Of a DNA stretch of 46,672 nucleotides, positions 39,539-46,672 are shown piece by piece. Origin of the DNA: Streptomyces mexicanus. GTDB lineage: Bacteria; Actinomycetota; Actinomycetes; Streptomycetales; Streptomycetaceae. Position numbers and translations under genes: made by a program. Under the pieces are notes generated by a model. It saw nothing but the letters and a program-made list of their open reading frames with translations, was not told the origin of the DNA and searched no databases. Within the stretch, counting starts at the first letter, position 1. The number at the start of each line of letters is the position of its first letter. The stretch lies in NCBI RefSeq assembly GCF_902506575.1, contig NZ_LR732544.1:1989793-2036464 (forward strand), written 5' to 3'.

Positions 39539-41179
39539 ATGTCCGACACCCCCAAGCTCACCCAGCGGCCGGAGTGGACCGCGCTGCAGGACCACCGCGA
39601 CCGGTCGCAGCCGCATCTGCGTGAGCTGTTCGCGGCGGACCCCTCCCGCGCCGAGCGCTACACGGTGCGCGTCGGAGACCTCCACATCGACTACTCCAAG
39701 CACCTGGTCACCGACGAGACGCTGGCCCTGCTGCGGGACCTGGCCGCGGCGACCGACGTCTTCGGCCTGCGGGACGCGATGTTCCGCGGCGAGAAGATCA
39801 ACCTCACCGAGCACCGGGCCGTGCTGCACACCGCGCTGCGCGCCCCGGCGGACGCGGTGATCGAGGTCGACGGCGAGAACGTCGTGCCCAAGGTCCACGC
39901 CGTGCTGGACAGGATGAGCGACTTCGCCGGCCGGGTGCGGTCCGGGGAGTGGACCGGCCACACCGGCAAGCGCATCAAGAACGTCGTCAACATCGGCATC
40001 GGCGGCTCCGACCTGGGCCCCGCGATGGCCTATGAGGCGCTGCGGGCGTTCACCGACCGGGATCTGACGGTCCGGTTCGTCTCCAACGTCGACGGCGCCG
40101 ACCTGCACGAGGCCACCCGCGACCTGGACCCGGCCGAGACGCTGTTCATCGTCGCCTCCAAGACCTTCACCACGATCGAGACCATCACCAACGCCACCTC
40201 GGCCCGCTCCTGGCTGCTCGCCGGGCTCGGCGGCGACGAGAAGGCCGTGGCGAAGCACTTCGTGGCCCTGTCGACGAACACGGAGAAGGTCACCGAGTTC
40301 GGCATCGACACCGCCAACATGTTCGAGTTCTGGGACTGGGTCGGCGGCCGCTACTCCTACGACTCCGCCATCGGCCTGTCGCTGATGGTCGCCATCGGCC
40401 CGGACCGCTTCCGTGAGATGCTCGACGGCTTCCGCCTGGTCGACGAGCACTTCCGCACCGCCCCGGCGGAGGCCAACGCCCCGCTGATCCTGGGCCTGCT
40501 GGGCATCTGGTACGGCAACTTCCACGACGCCCAGACCCATGCGGTGCTCCCCTACAGCCACTACCTGTCGAAGTTCACCGCCTATCTGCAGCAGCTGGAC
40601 ATGGAGTCCAACGGCAAGTCCGTGCAGCGCGACGGCGAGCCGGTCCAGTGGCAGACCGGTCCGGTGGTGTGGGGCACGCCGGGCACCAACGGCCAGCACG
40701 CCTACTACCAGCTCATCCACCAGGGCACCAAGCTCATCCCGGCGGACTTCATCGGATTCGCGCGGCCCGTGGCCGAGCTGAGCGACGACCTCAAGGCCCA
40801 GCACGACCTGCTGATGGCGAACTTCTTCGCCCAGACGCAGGCCCTCGCCTTCGGCAAGAGCGCCGAGGACGTGCGGGCCGAGGGGGTCGCCGAGGAGCAG
40901 GTCGCGCACCGCACCTTCCACGGCAACCACCCCACGACCACCATCCTGGCGACCGAGCTGACCCCGTCCGTGCTCGGCCAGCTGATCGCGCTGTACGAGC
41001 ACAAGGTGTTCGTCCAGGGCGCGATCTGGAACATCGACTCCTTCGACCAGTGGGGTGTCGAACTCGGCAAGGTCCTGGCCAAGCGCGTCGAGCCCGCCCT
41101 GACCGAAGGCGCCGACGTGCCCGGTCTCGACCCCTCCACCGCCGCCCTCGTGGCCGCCTACCGCACCCTGAGGAAGTGA
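39539..41179 (+). CDS. pgi: Glucose-6-phosphate isomerase
   Basis: Interconverts glucose 6-phosphate and fructose 6-phosphate (546 residues, eukaryote/E. coli-type length). [75 protein letters not shown] and [15 protein letters not shown] are the family motifs with the catalytic Glu, His and Lys. The start lies 1 bp after the opcA2 stop. Links glycolysis with the pathway and can recycle fructose 6-phosphate. Confidence 0.97.
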   Translation: MSDTPKLTQRPEWTALQDHRDRSQPHLRELFAADPSRAERYTVRVGDLHIDYSKHLVTDETLALLRDLAAATDVFGLRDAMFRGEKINLTEHRAVLHTALRAPADAVIEVDGENVVPKVHAVLDRMSDFAGRVRSGEWTGHTGKRIKNVVNIGIGGSDLGPAMAYEALRAFTDRDLTVRFVSNVDGADLHEATRDLDPAETLFIVASKTFTTIETITNATSARSWLLAGLGGDEKAVAKHFVALSTNTEKVTEFGIDTANMFEFWDWVGGRYSYDSAIGLSLMVAIGPDRFREMLDGFRLVDEHFRTAPAEANAPLILGLLGIWYGNFHDAQTHAVLPYSHYLSKFTAYLQQLDMESNGKSVQRDGEPVQWQTGPVVWGTPGTNGQHAYYQLIHQGTKLIPADFIGFARPVAELSDDLKAQHDLLMANFFAQTQALAFGKSAEDVRAEGVAEEQVAHRTFHGNHPTTTILATELTPSVLGQLIALYEHKVFVQGAIWNIDSFDQWGVELGKVLAKRVEPALTEGADVPGLDPSTAALVAAYRTLRK

Positions 41180-41185
41180 GCTGAC

Positions 41186-42073
41186 ATGGCAGCGATGCAG
41201 ATGGGCCTCATCGGCCTCGGCAAGATGGGCGGCAACATGCGCGAGCGTCTGCGCAACGCCGGCCACACCGTCATCGGCTACGACCGCAATCCCGAGCTGA
41301 GCGACGTGCCCAGCATGGTCGACCTGGTCGACCAGCTCCCCCAGCCCCGCGTGGTGTGGGTCATGGTCCCGGCCGGCGGCGCCACCCAGCACGTCATCGA
41401 CCAGCTGGCGACCCTGCTCAAGCCCGGCGACCTCGTCGTGGACGGCGGCAACTCCCGCTGGACCGACGACGTCAAGCACGCCAAGCAGCTGCACGCCCGC
41501 GGCATCGGCTTCGTCGACGCCGGCGTCTCCGGCGGCGTGTGGGGCCTGGAGAACGGCTACGCGCTGATGGTCGGCGGCGACAAGGAGCACGTCGACCGGC
41601 TGCGGCCGATCTTCGACGCGCTCAAGCCGGAGGGCCCCTACGGCTACGTCCACGCCGGCAAGGTGGGCGCCGGGCACTTCGCGAAGATGGTCCACAACGG
41701 CATCGAGTACGCGATGATGCAGGCCTACGCCGAGGGCTGGGAGCTGCTGGAGAAGGTCGACTCCGTCGACAACGTCCGGGAGATCTTCCGCTCCTGGCAG
41801 GAGGGCACCGTCATCCGCTCCTGGCTGCTGGACCTCGCGGTCAACGCCCTCGACGAGGACGAGCACCTGGAGAAGCTGCGCGGCTACGCCGAGGACTCCG
41901 GCGAGGGCCGCTGGACCGTCGAGGCCGCCATCGACAACGCCGTGCCGCTGCCCGCGATCACCGCCCCCCTCCTCGCCCGGTTCCCCTCCCGCCAGGAGGA
42001 CTCGCCGCAGATGAAGATGATCGGGGCGCTGCGCACCCAGTTCGGCGGCCACGCCGTCGAGAAGAAGGGCTGA
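41186..42073 (+). CDS. gnd: 6-phosphogluconate dehydrogenase, short decarboxylating type
   Basis: A 295-residue enzyme of the short (GntZ/YqeC-like) class, against ~470 for E. coli Gnd. NAD(P) motif GLIGLGKMGGNM, VDGGNSRWTDD, DAGVSGGVWGLENGYALMVGG and catalytic KMVHNGIEYAMMQAYAEG are present. Makes ribulose 5-phosphate. The short class often prefers NAD, so the cofactor should be tested. Only gnd in the window. 6 bp after pgi. Confidence 0.94.
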   Translation: MAAMQMGLIGLGKMGGNMRERLRNAGHTVIGYDRNPELSDVPSMVDLVDQLPQPRVVWVMVPAGGATQHVIDQLATLLKPGDLVVDGGNSRWTDDVKHAKQLHARGIGFVDAGVSGGVWGLENGYALMVGGDKEHVDRLRPIFDALKPEGPYGYVHAGKVGAGHFAKMVHNGIEYAMMQAYAEGWELLEKVDSVDNVREIFRSWQEGTVIRSWLLDLAVNALDEDEHLEKLRGYAEDSGEGRWTVEAAIDNAVPLPAITAPLLARFPSRQEDSPQMKMIGALRTQFGGHAVEKKG

Positions 42074-42079
42074 CCCGCC

Positions 42080-42673
42080 GTGGGGGACCTGCTGCTGGTC
42101 CGCCACGGCGAGACGGAGTGGAGCGTGTCGGGGCAGCACACCAGCTACACCGATCTGCCGCTGACCCGGCACGGCGAGGAACAGGCCAAGTCGCTCGCTT
42201 CGCTCCTGTCCGGCCGGACCTACGCGGCGGTGCGCACCAGCCCGCTCGCCCGCGCCGTGCGCACCGCCGAACTGGCGGGCCTGACCGGCGCGGTGCCCGA
42301 CGCCGACCTTCACGAGTGGGACTACGGCGGCTACGAGGGCGTGACCACGGACGACATCCACCGCACCCGCCCCGGCTGGGACCTGTGGACGGACGGAGTG
42401 GTGCCCGGCCCGGACGGCCACCCGGGCGAGTCGCCCGAGGAGGTCGGGCGGCGCGCCGACCGGGTGCTCGCCCGCGTCGACGCGGCGCTCGCGCGGGACG
42501 ACGGCGATGTGGTCCTGGTGGCGCACGCGCACTTCCTGCGGGTGCTCACCGCCCGCAGGCTGGGCCTGCCGCCCGCCGAGGGACGGCTGTTCCGGCTGGA
42601 GACGGGCACGGTCAGCCGGCTGTCCACGGAGCACGGGCGTCCGGTGATCGCGGAGTGGAACACGCGGCCGTAG
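42080..42673 (+). CDS. Histidine phosphatase family protein
   Basis: A 197-residue phosphoglycerate-mutase-like protein. The catalytic LVRHGETEWS (His in RHG) and second His in LVAHAHFLRVL are present, with SPLARAVRTAEL and LHEWDYGGYEG. GTG start 42080, 6 bp after gnd, suggests it is the last gene of cluster 2. Members dephosphorylate sugar phosphates, cobalamin precursors or act as mutases; a role in removing sugar phosphates is an inference from context. Confidence 0.9.
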   Translation: MGDLLLVRHGETEWSVSGQHTSYTDLPLTRHGEEQAKSLASLLSGRTYAAVRTSPLARAVRTAELAGLTGAVPDADLHEWDYGGYEGVTTDDIHRTRPGWDLWTDGVVPGPDGHPGESPEEVGRRADRVLARVDAALARDDGDVVLVAHAHFLRVLTARRLGLPPAEGRLFRLETGTVSRLSTEHGRPVIAEWNTRP

Positions 42674-42720
42674 CCTCTTCCTTCCTGAGGTTTCCTCCGG
42701 GGTTCCTCGGCTCTTTCACC

Positions 42721-42753
42721 CGGCCCGGGCCACCTGTGCGGTGGCCCGGGCCG
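42721..42753. terminator. 13-bp perfect hairpin between convergent genes
   Basis: CGGCCCGGGCCAC (42721-42733) pairs with GTGGCCCGGGCCG (42741-42753), loop CTGTGCG. It ends cluster 2 and the minus-strand quiC-like gene. Confidence 0.88.
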
Positions 42754-42796
42754 CGGTGTGTCACGCGGGCGAGGCCGGCATCCGGCGTCGGTCGCG

Positions 42797-44584
42797 TCAG
42801 CGGGCCGGGCGGTGGGAGTGCTGGGCGGCCAGCCGGACGGAGGCGTTCGCGGCGCCGTAGCCGGCGTAGCCGGGATCGCGCTGGACCAGCTCGAAGAAGA
42901 CGCGGCCCACCGTCTCGGTGTAGCAGTGGCAAAAGGCGCCGCCCGCGTCCCGGTCGTAGAGGATGCCGAGGTCGCGGTAGGTTTCCAGGTCGTCGGCGGG
43001 CAGCTCGTAGCGGGCCGCCAGGTCCTCGTAGTAGTTCGCCGGGATCGGCAGGAGGCGGCCGCCGGCGGCGCGGAAGCGGCGGGCGGCGGCGACCACGTCG
43101 TCGGTGGCGAGCGCGATGTGCTGGGCGTGCACGGTGTCGTCGACGGGGGCCGCGCCGACGCCGAGGGCGATCCGGACGGTGCCGTCGGCGTTCGTGACCG
43201 CCCGGCTGCGCAGCAGCCCGTACGGGTCGGCGACGTCGACGCTGTCCTGCGCGTCCAGGCCCAGCACCGTGCGGTGGAACAGGGCCGCCTCGTCGAAGTG
43301 GTGCCAGGGCTGGGTGAGGGCGAGGTGGTCGATACGGCCCCCCTCGGCGGGGTCGGCGTCCGCGAGGTCGTCGAAGTCGGCGCGCCAGTCGGGCAGGCCG
43401 GCCCGGCTCGTCGCGCCGAAGAACAGTTCCGTGCCGTCGGGGGCGGCCACCGCCTCCAGCGGGGCGTCCTCGGGGGCGCGGCGGCGCGGCAGGAGGGGGG
43501 CGAGCAGGGCCTGGGCGGGGCGGGCCGCGCCCGCCGGGTCCGGGGTCTCCAGGCCGATCGCGGCGAGCCGGGTGCCCTCACGGCGTGCGGCGGGGCCGGT
43601 GTTGACCAGGATCCGGGCCTCGCCGCGCTGCCAGAGGTCGACGGGCTTGCCGCGGTGCCGTGCGGCGCGGACGAAGCCCAAGGCGGCCAGCACCGCGGCG
43701 ACCGGCTCGGCGTCCGGCGTGACCAGCTCGGTGAAGGCGATGCCGGTCGGCACGACGGGCTCGGGCAGCTCCACGACGCCGACGGCCTCCTGCAGGGCGA
43801 GCAGCGAGCGGTGGGCGTCGATCGCCGTCGGGCCGGCCTCGGCCTGCCGGAAGACGTCGTTGAAGACCTCCAGGGACAGCGGGCCGGTGTAGCCGGCGCG
43901 CAGCACGTGCCGCAGCAGTCCGGCGACGTCGAAGCCGCCCTGGCCCGGGAAGCAGCGGTGGTGGCGGCTCCACTGGAGCACGTCCATGGCCGGCTGCGGG
44001 GCGTCCGCGAGCTGGAGGAAGAAGATCTTCTCGCCGGGGATGTCCTCGATGCCCTTCGGGTCCGAGCCCCGGGAGAGGATGTGGAAGCTGTCCAGGCAGG
44101 TGCCGAGCGCGGGGTGACCGGCCGCCTCGACGATGCGCCAGGCGTGGTCGTAGGTGCTCACGTGCCGCCCCCAGGCGAGTGCCTCGTAGGCGACGCGGAT
44201 GCCGAAGTCCTGCGCGAGATCGGCCAGTTCGCTCAGCTGCTCGGCGGCCAGCGCGTCGTCGTCGACGGCCGTGGGGGCGACGCTGGAGCAGACCAGGACG
44301 GTGTCGGCGCCGAGCCTGCGCATCAGCTCGAACTTGTGCCGGGCGCGGCGCAGGTTGCGGGCGAACTCGGCCTTCGGTACGGCTTCGATGTCCCGCATCG
44401 GCTGGTACAGCTCGATGGCGAGGCCGAGGTCGGCGCAGCGGGCGCGGATCTCCTCGGGGGCGAGCGGGGCGGCGAGCAGATCGTTCTCGAAGATCTCCAC
44501 GCCGTCGAAGCCGGCCCGGGAGGCGGCGGTGAGCTTCTCGGTGAGAGAGCCGCTCAGCGAGACGGTGGCGATGGACGTACGCAC
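42797..44584 (-). CDS. quiC: 3-dehydroshikimate dehydratase, QuiC1-type two-domain fusion
   Basis: A 595-residue fusion. Residues 1-275 are a sugar-phosphate-isomerase-like TIM barrel with metal ligand positions E134, D165, Q191 and E239, as in QuiC1/AsbF dehydroshikimate dehydratases, which form protocatechuate. Residues 280-595 are an HPPD-like vicinal-oxygen-chelate domain with 2-His-1-Glu ligands H420 (RIDHLALT), H489 (HAQHIAL) and E565 (VFFELVQR). QuiC1 of Pseudomonas putida has this fusion. GTG 44584 follows GGAGAGG. It lies 50 bp downstream of the shikimate dehydrogenase gene, separated by a CAGCAA-type simple repeat. A plain HPPD or isomerase is unlikely because both halves are present. 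Confidence 0.9.
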   Translation of the reverse strand: MRTSIATVSLSGSLTEKLTAASRAGFDGVEIFENDLLAAPLAPEEIRARCADLGLAIELYQPMRDIEAVPKAEFARNLRRARHKFELMRRLGADTVLVCSSVAPTAVDDDALAAEQLSELADLAQDFGIRVAYEALAWGRHVSTYDHAWRIVEAAGHPALGTCLDSFHILSRGSDPKGIEDIPGEKIFFLQLADAPQPAMDVLQWSRHHRCFPGQGGFDVAGLLRHVLRAGYTGPLSLEVFNDVFRQAEAGPTAIDAHRSLLALQEAVGVVELPEPVVPTGIAFTELVTPDAEPVAAVLAALGFVRAARHRGKPVDLWQRGEARILVNTGPAARREGTRLAAIGLETPDPAGAARPAQALLAPLLPRRRAPEDAPLEAVAAPDGTELFFGATSRAGLPDWRADFDDLADADPAEGGRIDHLALTQPWHHFDEAALFHRTVLGLDAQDSVDVADPYGLLRSRAVTNADGTVRIALGVGAAPVDDTVHAQHIALATDDVVAAARRFRAAGGRLLPIPANYYEDLAARYELPADDLETYRDLGILYDRDAGGAFCHCYTETVGRVFFELVQRDPGYAGYGAANASVRLAAQHSHRPAR

Positions 44585-44634
44585 CTGGATACCTCTCCTG
44601 CTCCTGCTGTTGCTGTTGCTGTCCGTCGGCCGCG

Positions 44635-45528
44635 CTACTGGCCCGCCAGGGCTGGGCCGTCGGCGGGCTCCCGCTCGGTGAGGGTGCGCAGGTCGGCGAG
44701 CATCCGGGCGCCGTCCGGCTCCCGGCCGGTGAACAGGCGGAAGGCGTCGGCGGCCTGGAAGGCGGCCATGCCGCCGCCGTCGAGCGTGGCGCAGCCGGCC
44801 GCGCGAGCGGTGCGCAGCAGTTCGGTCTCCAGCGGGCGATAGACGACCTCGGCGACCCACAGGCCGGGGTGCAGCAGCTCGGCCGGGAAGGGCATGCCGG
44901 GGTGGGCGGCCATGCCGGTCGGGGTGGCGTGCACGACGCCGTCCGCCGCGGCGAGCAGGCCCGCGAGCGCGTCCGGGCCGGCCGCGGCGGCGCGGCCGGC
45001 GCCGAAGTGGCGGCACAGGGAGCCGGCGAGGGCGGCGGCCCGTTCGGGCACCGCGTCCACGACGGTGACGTGTTCGGCCCCCAGGGTCAGCGTCGCGTGG
45101 GCGACGGCCGCGCCGGCCCCGCCCGCGCCGAGCTGCACCACGCGCTCCAGCGGCGCGTCGGGCAGGCCGCGCGCGAAGGAGGCGGCGAAACCGGTGACGT
45201 CGGTGTTGTGGCCGGTGGCCCGGCCGCCGTCGAAGACGACGGTGTTGACCGCGCCCAGCGCCTCGGCCTGCGGATCGAGGGCGTCCAGGTGCTCCAGGAC
45301 GAGCTGCTTGCACGGGTGGGTGATGTTGAGCCCGTCGAAACCGAGGTCGCGGGCGGAGCGCACCAGGTCGCCGACCGCCTCGGGGCGCACGCCGAGGGTG
45401 TCGATGTCGATGAGCCGGTACAGCAGCCGCAGGCCCAGGCGGTCGGCCTCCCGCTGGTGCAGCGCCGGGCTGAGCGAGGGGCCGATGCCGGAACCGATCA
45501 GTCCGACGAGATAAGCGTCCTTGGCCAC
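44635..45528 (-). CDS. Shikimate/quinate 5-dehydrogenase
   Basis: A 297-residue AroE-fold protein. The catalytic lysine is K74 in NITHPCKQ, and D110 lies in GHNTDVTGF; the NITHPCK form (rather than NVTIPHK) is seen in catabolic quinate/shikimate dehydrogenases such as QsuD of Corynebacterium. Nucleotide-binding QLGAGGAGAAVAHATLTLG follows. GTG 45528 has GGAGG at 7 bp. It feeds 3-dehydroshikimate to the dehydratase downstream. A biosynthetic AroE is less likely because of this pairing. Confidence 0.88.
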   Translation of the reverse strand: MAKDAYLVGLIGSGIGPSLSPALHQREADRLGLRLLYRLIDIDTLGVRPEAVGDLVRSARDLGFDGLNITHPCKQLVLEHLDALDPQAEALGAVNTVVFDGGRATGHNTDVTGFAASFARGLPDAPLERVVQLGAGGAGAAVAHATLTLGAEHVTVVDAVPERAAALAGSLCRHFGAGRAAAAGPDALAGLLAAADGVVHATPTGMAAHPGMPFPAELLHPGLWVAEVVYRPLETELLRTARAAGCATLDGGGMAAFQAADAFRLFTGREPDGARMLADLRTLTEREPADGPALAGQ

Positions 45529-45558
45529 GGCGGGACCTCCTGAGCGGGCAGCACTGAG

Positions 45559-45586
45559 AGCTAATGTACGAACTAGTACGTTAGCT
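45559..45586. promoter_or_regulatory. Operator-like dyad of the shikimate operon
   Basis: AGCTAATGTAC (45559-45569) and GTACGTTAGCT (45576-45586) pair with one mismatch around GAACTA. It covers a minus-strand -10 TACATT (45563-45568) 31 bp before the dehydrogenase start, in the region divergent from the TetR gene. Confidence 0.78.
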
Positions 45587-45728
45587 ATATCAGCCGGACG
45601 GCCCCCGGGAAAGACCCCACCCGGGCGGTGAAGCCCTGCTTCTACAATCACGAGCCAGACGGCGCGCCCGCACTCCCCCGTTGCCGAGGGCGCACGCGCC
45701 CCCTTGCGTGACGACCTGAAGGACCGTG

Positions 45729-46394
45729 ATGACCAGCGTCGACGAACCGGCACGTCCCGGCGCGCGCACCCGCGACGCCGCCCGCACCCGGGCCGAGATC
45801 CTCGACGTGGCCACACAGGAGTTCGCCCGGGCCGGCTACGACGGGGCCCGCGTGGACGAGATCGCCGCCCGCACCCGCACCACCAAGCGGATGATCTACT
45901 ACTACTTCGGCGGCAAGGAACAGCTGTTCACGGCCGTGCTGGAGCGGGCGTACGGCGTGATCCGCGAGGCCGAGCAGCAGTTGGACGTCGACCACCTGGA
46001 CCCGGTCGCGGCGATCCGGCGCCTGGCCGAGCTGACGTTCGACCACCACGAGCGGCACCCGGACTTCATCCGCCTGGTGTCCATCGAGAACATCCACGGC
46101 GCCGAGCACATCGCCGCCTCCGAGAAGCTGGGAAAGATCGGCTCCCCGGCGCTGGACGTGATCCGCCGCATCCTGGCGGCCGGGCGGGCCTCGGGGCTGT
46201 TCACGGCGGACGTGGACGCCGTCGACCTGCACGCGATGATCAGCTCGTTCTGCTTCTTCCGGGTCGCCAACCGGCCCACCTTCGGCGCCCTGTTCGACCG
46301 CGACCTGGTCGATCCGGCGCGGCGCGAGCACTACCGCACCATGCTCGGCGACATGGTGATCGCCTACCTCACGGCGGAGCGCGCCGGGGAGTGA
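45729..46394 (+). CDS. TetR-family regulator of the shikimate/quinate genes
   Basis: A 221-residue TetR protein. Residues about 18-66 are the helix-turn-helix (RTRAEILDVATQEFARAGYDGARVDEIAARTRTTKRMIYYYFGGKEQLF). The remainder is helical, with FIRLVSIENIHGAEHIA and MISSFCFFRVANRPTFGALF; this resembles RutR-like/TetR_C_ regulators of catabolic operons. ATG 45729 has AAGGA at 5 bp; the GTG at 45726 is too close. -10 TACAAT at 45643-45648. It diverges from the dehydrogenase gene and probably binds 45559-45586; the inducer could be shikimate, quinate or protocatechuate (inference). Confidence 0.85.
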   Translation: MTSVDEPARPGARTRDAARTRAEILDVATQEFARAGYDGARVDEIAARTRTTKRMIYYYFGGKEQLFTAVLERAYGVIREAEQQLDVDHLDPVAAIRRLAELTFDHHERHPDFIRLVSIENIHGAEHIAASEKLGKIGSPALDVIRRILAAGRASGLFTADVDAVDLHAMISSFCFFRVANRPTFGALFDRDLVDPARREHYRTMLGDMVIAYLTAERAGE

Positions 46395-46470
46395 CCGGGC
46401 AGTCGTCCCCGTGACCGTTCGCGCAGCCGTGTGCGAGGACGCCCGCGCGGTCGTTCGCGAGCCGCCCCTC

Positions 46471-46499
46471 TTGACACGGCGGACACACGGGCGCAACAT
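46471..46499 (+). promoter_or_regulatory. Promoter toward the right-edge gene
   Basis: TTGACA (46471-46476), 17-bp spacer, CAACAT (46494-46499). A downstream AT-rich motif with arms ACCCA/TGGGT (about 46519-46531) could be an operator. The transcript would have a leader of about 160 bases. Confidence 0.6.
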
Positions 46500-46665
46500 C
46501 CCACCCACCGCTACTAACTACCCAGTGGGTTAATTAGCCGAACCGGTCCCATCCCGCCCCGTCCGGCCCTCTCCCCGCGTCCTGTTGTTCCGTATTCCGC
46601 TCACTCCGCCCAGGCCCGGCCGCCCGACGACGAGGCCGGACCGGAGTCCGCCCGAAGGAGCCGCC

Positions 46666-46672
46666 GTGTCCG
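46666..46672 (+). CDS. Start of a gene cut by the window edge
   Basis: GTG at 46666 with AAGGAG (46655-46660) 5 bp upstream, downstream of the 46471 promoter. Only two codons are visible. Given the neighbouring shikimate genes it may be a transporter, but this cannot be judged. Confidence 0.55.

Noticed and set aside
44605..44623. GCTGTT-type simple repeat between the dehydrogenase and quiC-like genes as a phase-variation tract
   Set aside because: Too short and imperfect, and outside coding sequence; slippage would have little effect.

Overview
This 46.7-kb window is high-GC actinobacterial DNA. Gene content, GTG/TTG and leaderless starts, GC-rich codon use and the joined suf, ctaA/ctaB, pentose-phosphate and gap-pgk-tpiA-secG loci all indicate a Streptomyces chromosome (core-like, not a plasmid or phage). 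No rRNA, tRNA, CRISPR array, transposase or integrase gene was seen.

Layout. (1) 1-2273: a left-edge promoter with a SoxR/MerR-like dyad, then a minus-strand four-gene set of unknown function (53-aa protein, Cys-rich protein, Holin-X membrane protein, DUF3618 protein with 11-residue repeats). (2) 2433-5887: lysine/DAP genes dapA and dapD, a small DUF4242 protein, and an SMR efflux-TetR pair with a perfect palindromic operator. (3) 6044-12647: a complete minus-strand suf operon (sufR-sufB-sufD-Rieske-sufC-sufS-sufU-sufT-like), with a SufR-type CAAC-N6-GTTG site over the leaderless sufR promoter. (4) 12807-19202: AAC(3)-family acetyltransferase, ABC transporter pair, haem A synthase (ctaA), amidohydrolase, a small conserved protein and haem O synthase (ctaB). 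(5) 19695-26333: first pentose-phosphate operon tkt-tal-zwf-opcA-pgl. (6) 26598-30719: an RbpA-family protein, then gap-pgk-tpiA and secG. (7) 31045-33471: secreted-type GH16-CBM6 glucanase whose signal peptide is missing, and an AraC regulator. (8) 33638-42673: second pentose-phosphate operon tkt-tal-zwf-opcA-pgi-gnd plus a histidine phosphatase. (9) 42797-46394: shikimate/quinate catabolism pair (QuiC1-type dehydroshikimate dehydratase and shikimate dehydrogenase) divergent from a TetR regulator. A new gene begins at the right edge.

How the parts fit. The window carries two paralogous sets of transketolase, transaldolase, glucose-6-phosphate dehydrogenase and OpcA only about 14 kb apart, separated by the lower-glycolysis operon. 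They are complementary: only the first has pgl, only the second has pgi and gnd, and only the second is next to an AraC regulator. The order around gap and the damaged-looking 5' end of the GH16 gene suggest a rearrangement junction near 30.7-31.2 kb that brought the second cluster beside the first. This is inference from gene order and would need comparative genomics.

The most useful new leads are the adjacent dual pentose-phosphate clusters with long identical tracts, the AraC/GH16 linkage to the second cluster, the QuiC1-shikimate dehydrogenase-TetR catabolic unit with its operator, and several unassigned palindromes (5907-5928, 12720-12733, 19542-19566, 41-64). I see no convincing wholly novel multi-gene system; the least understood set is the 322-2273 operon.
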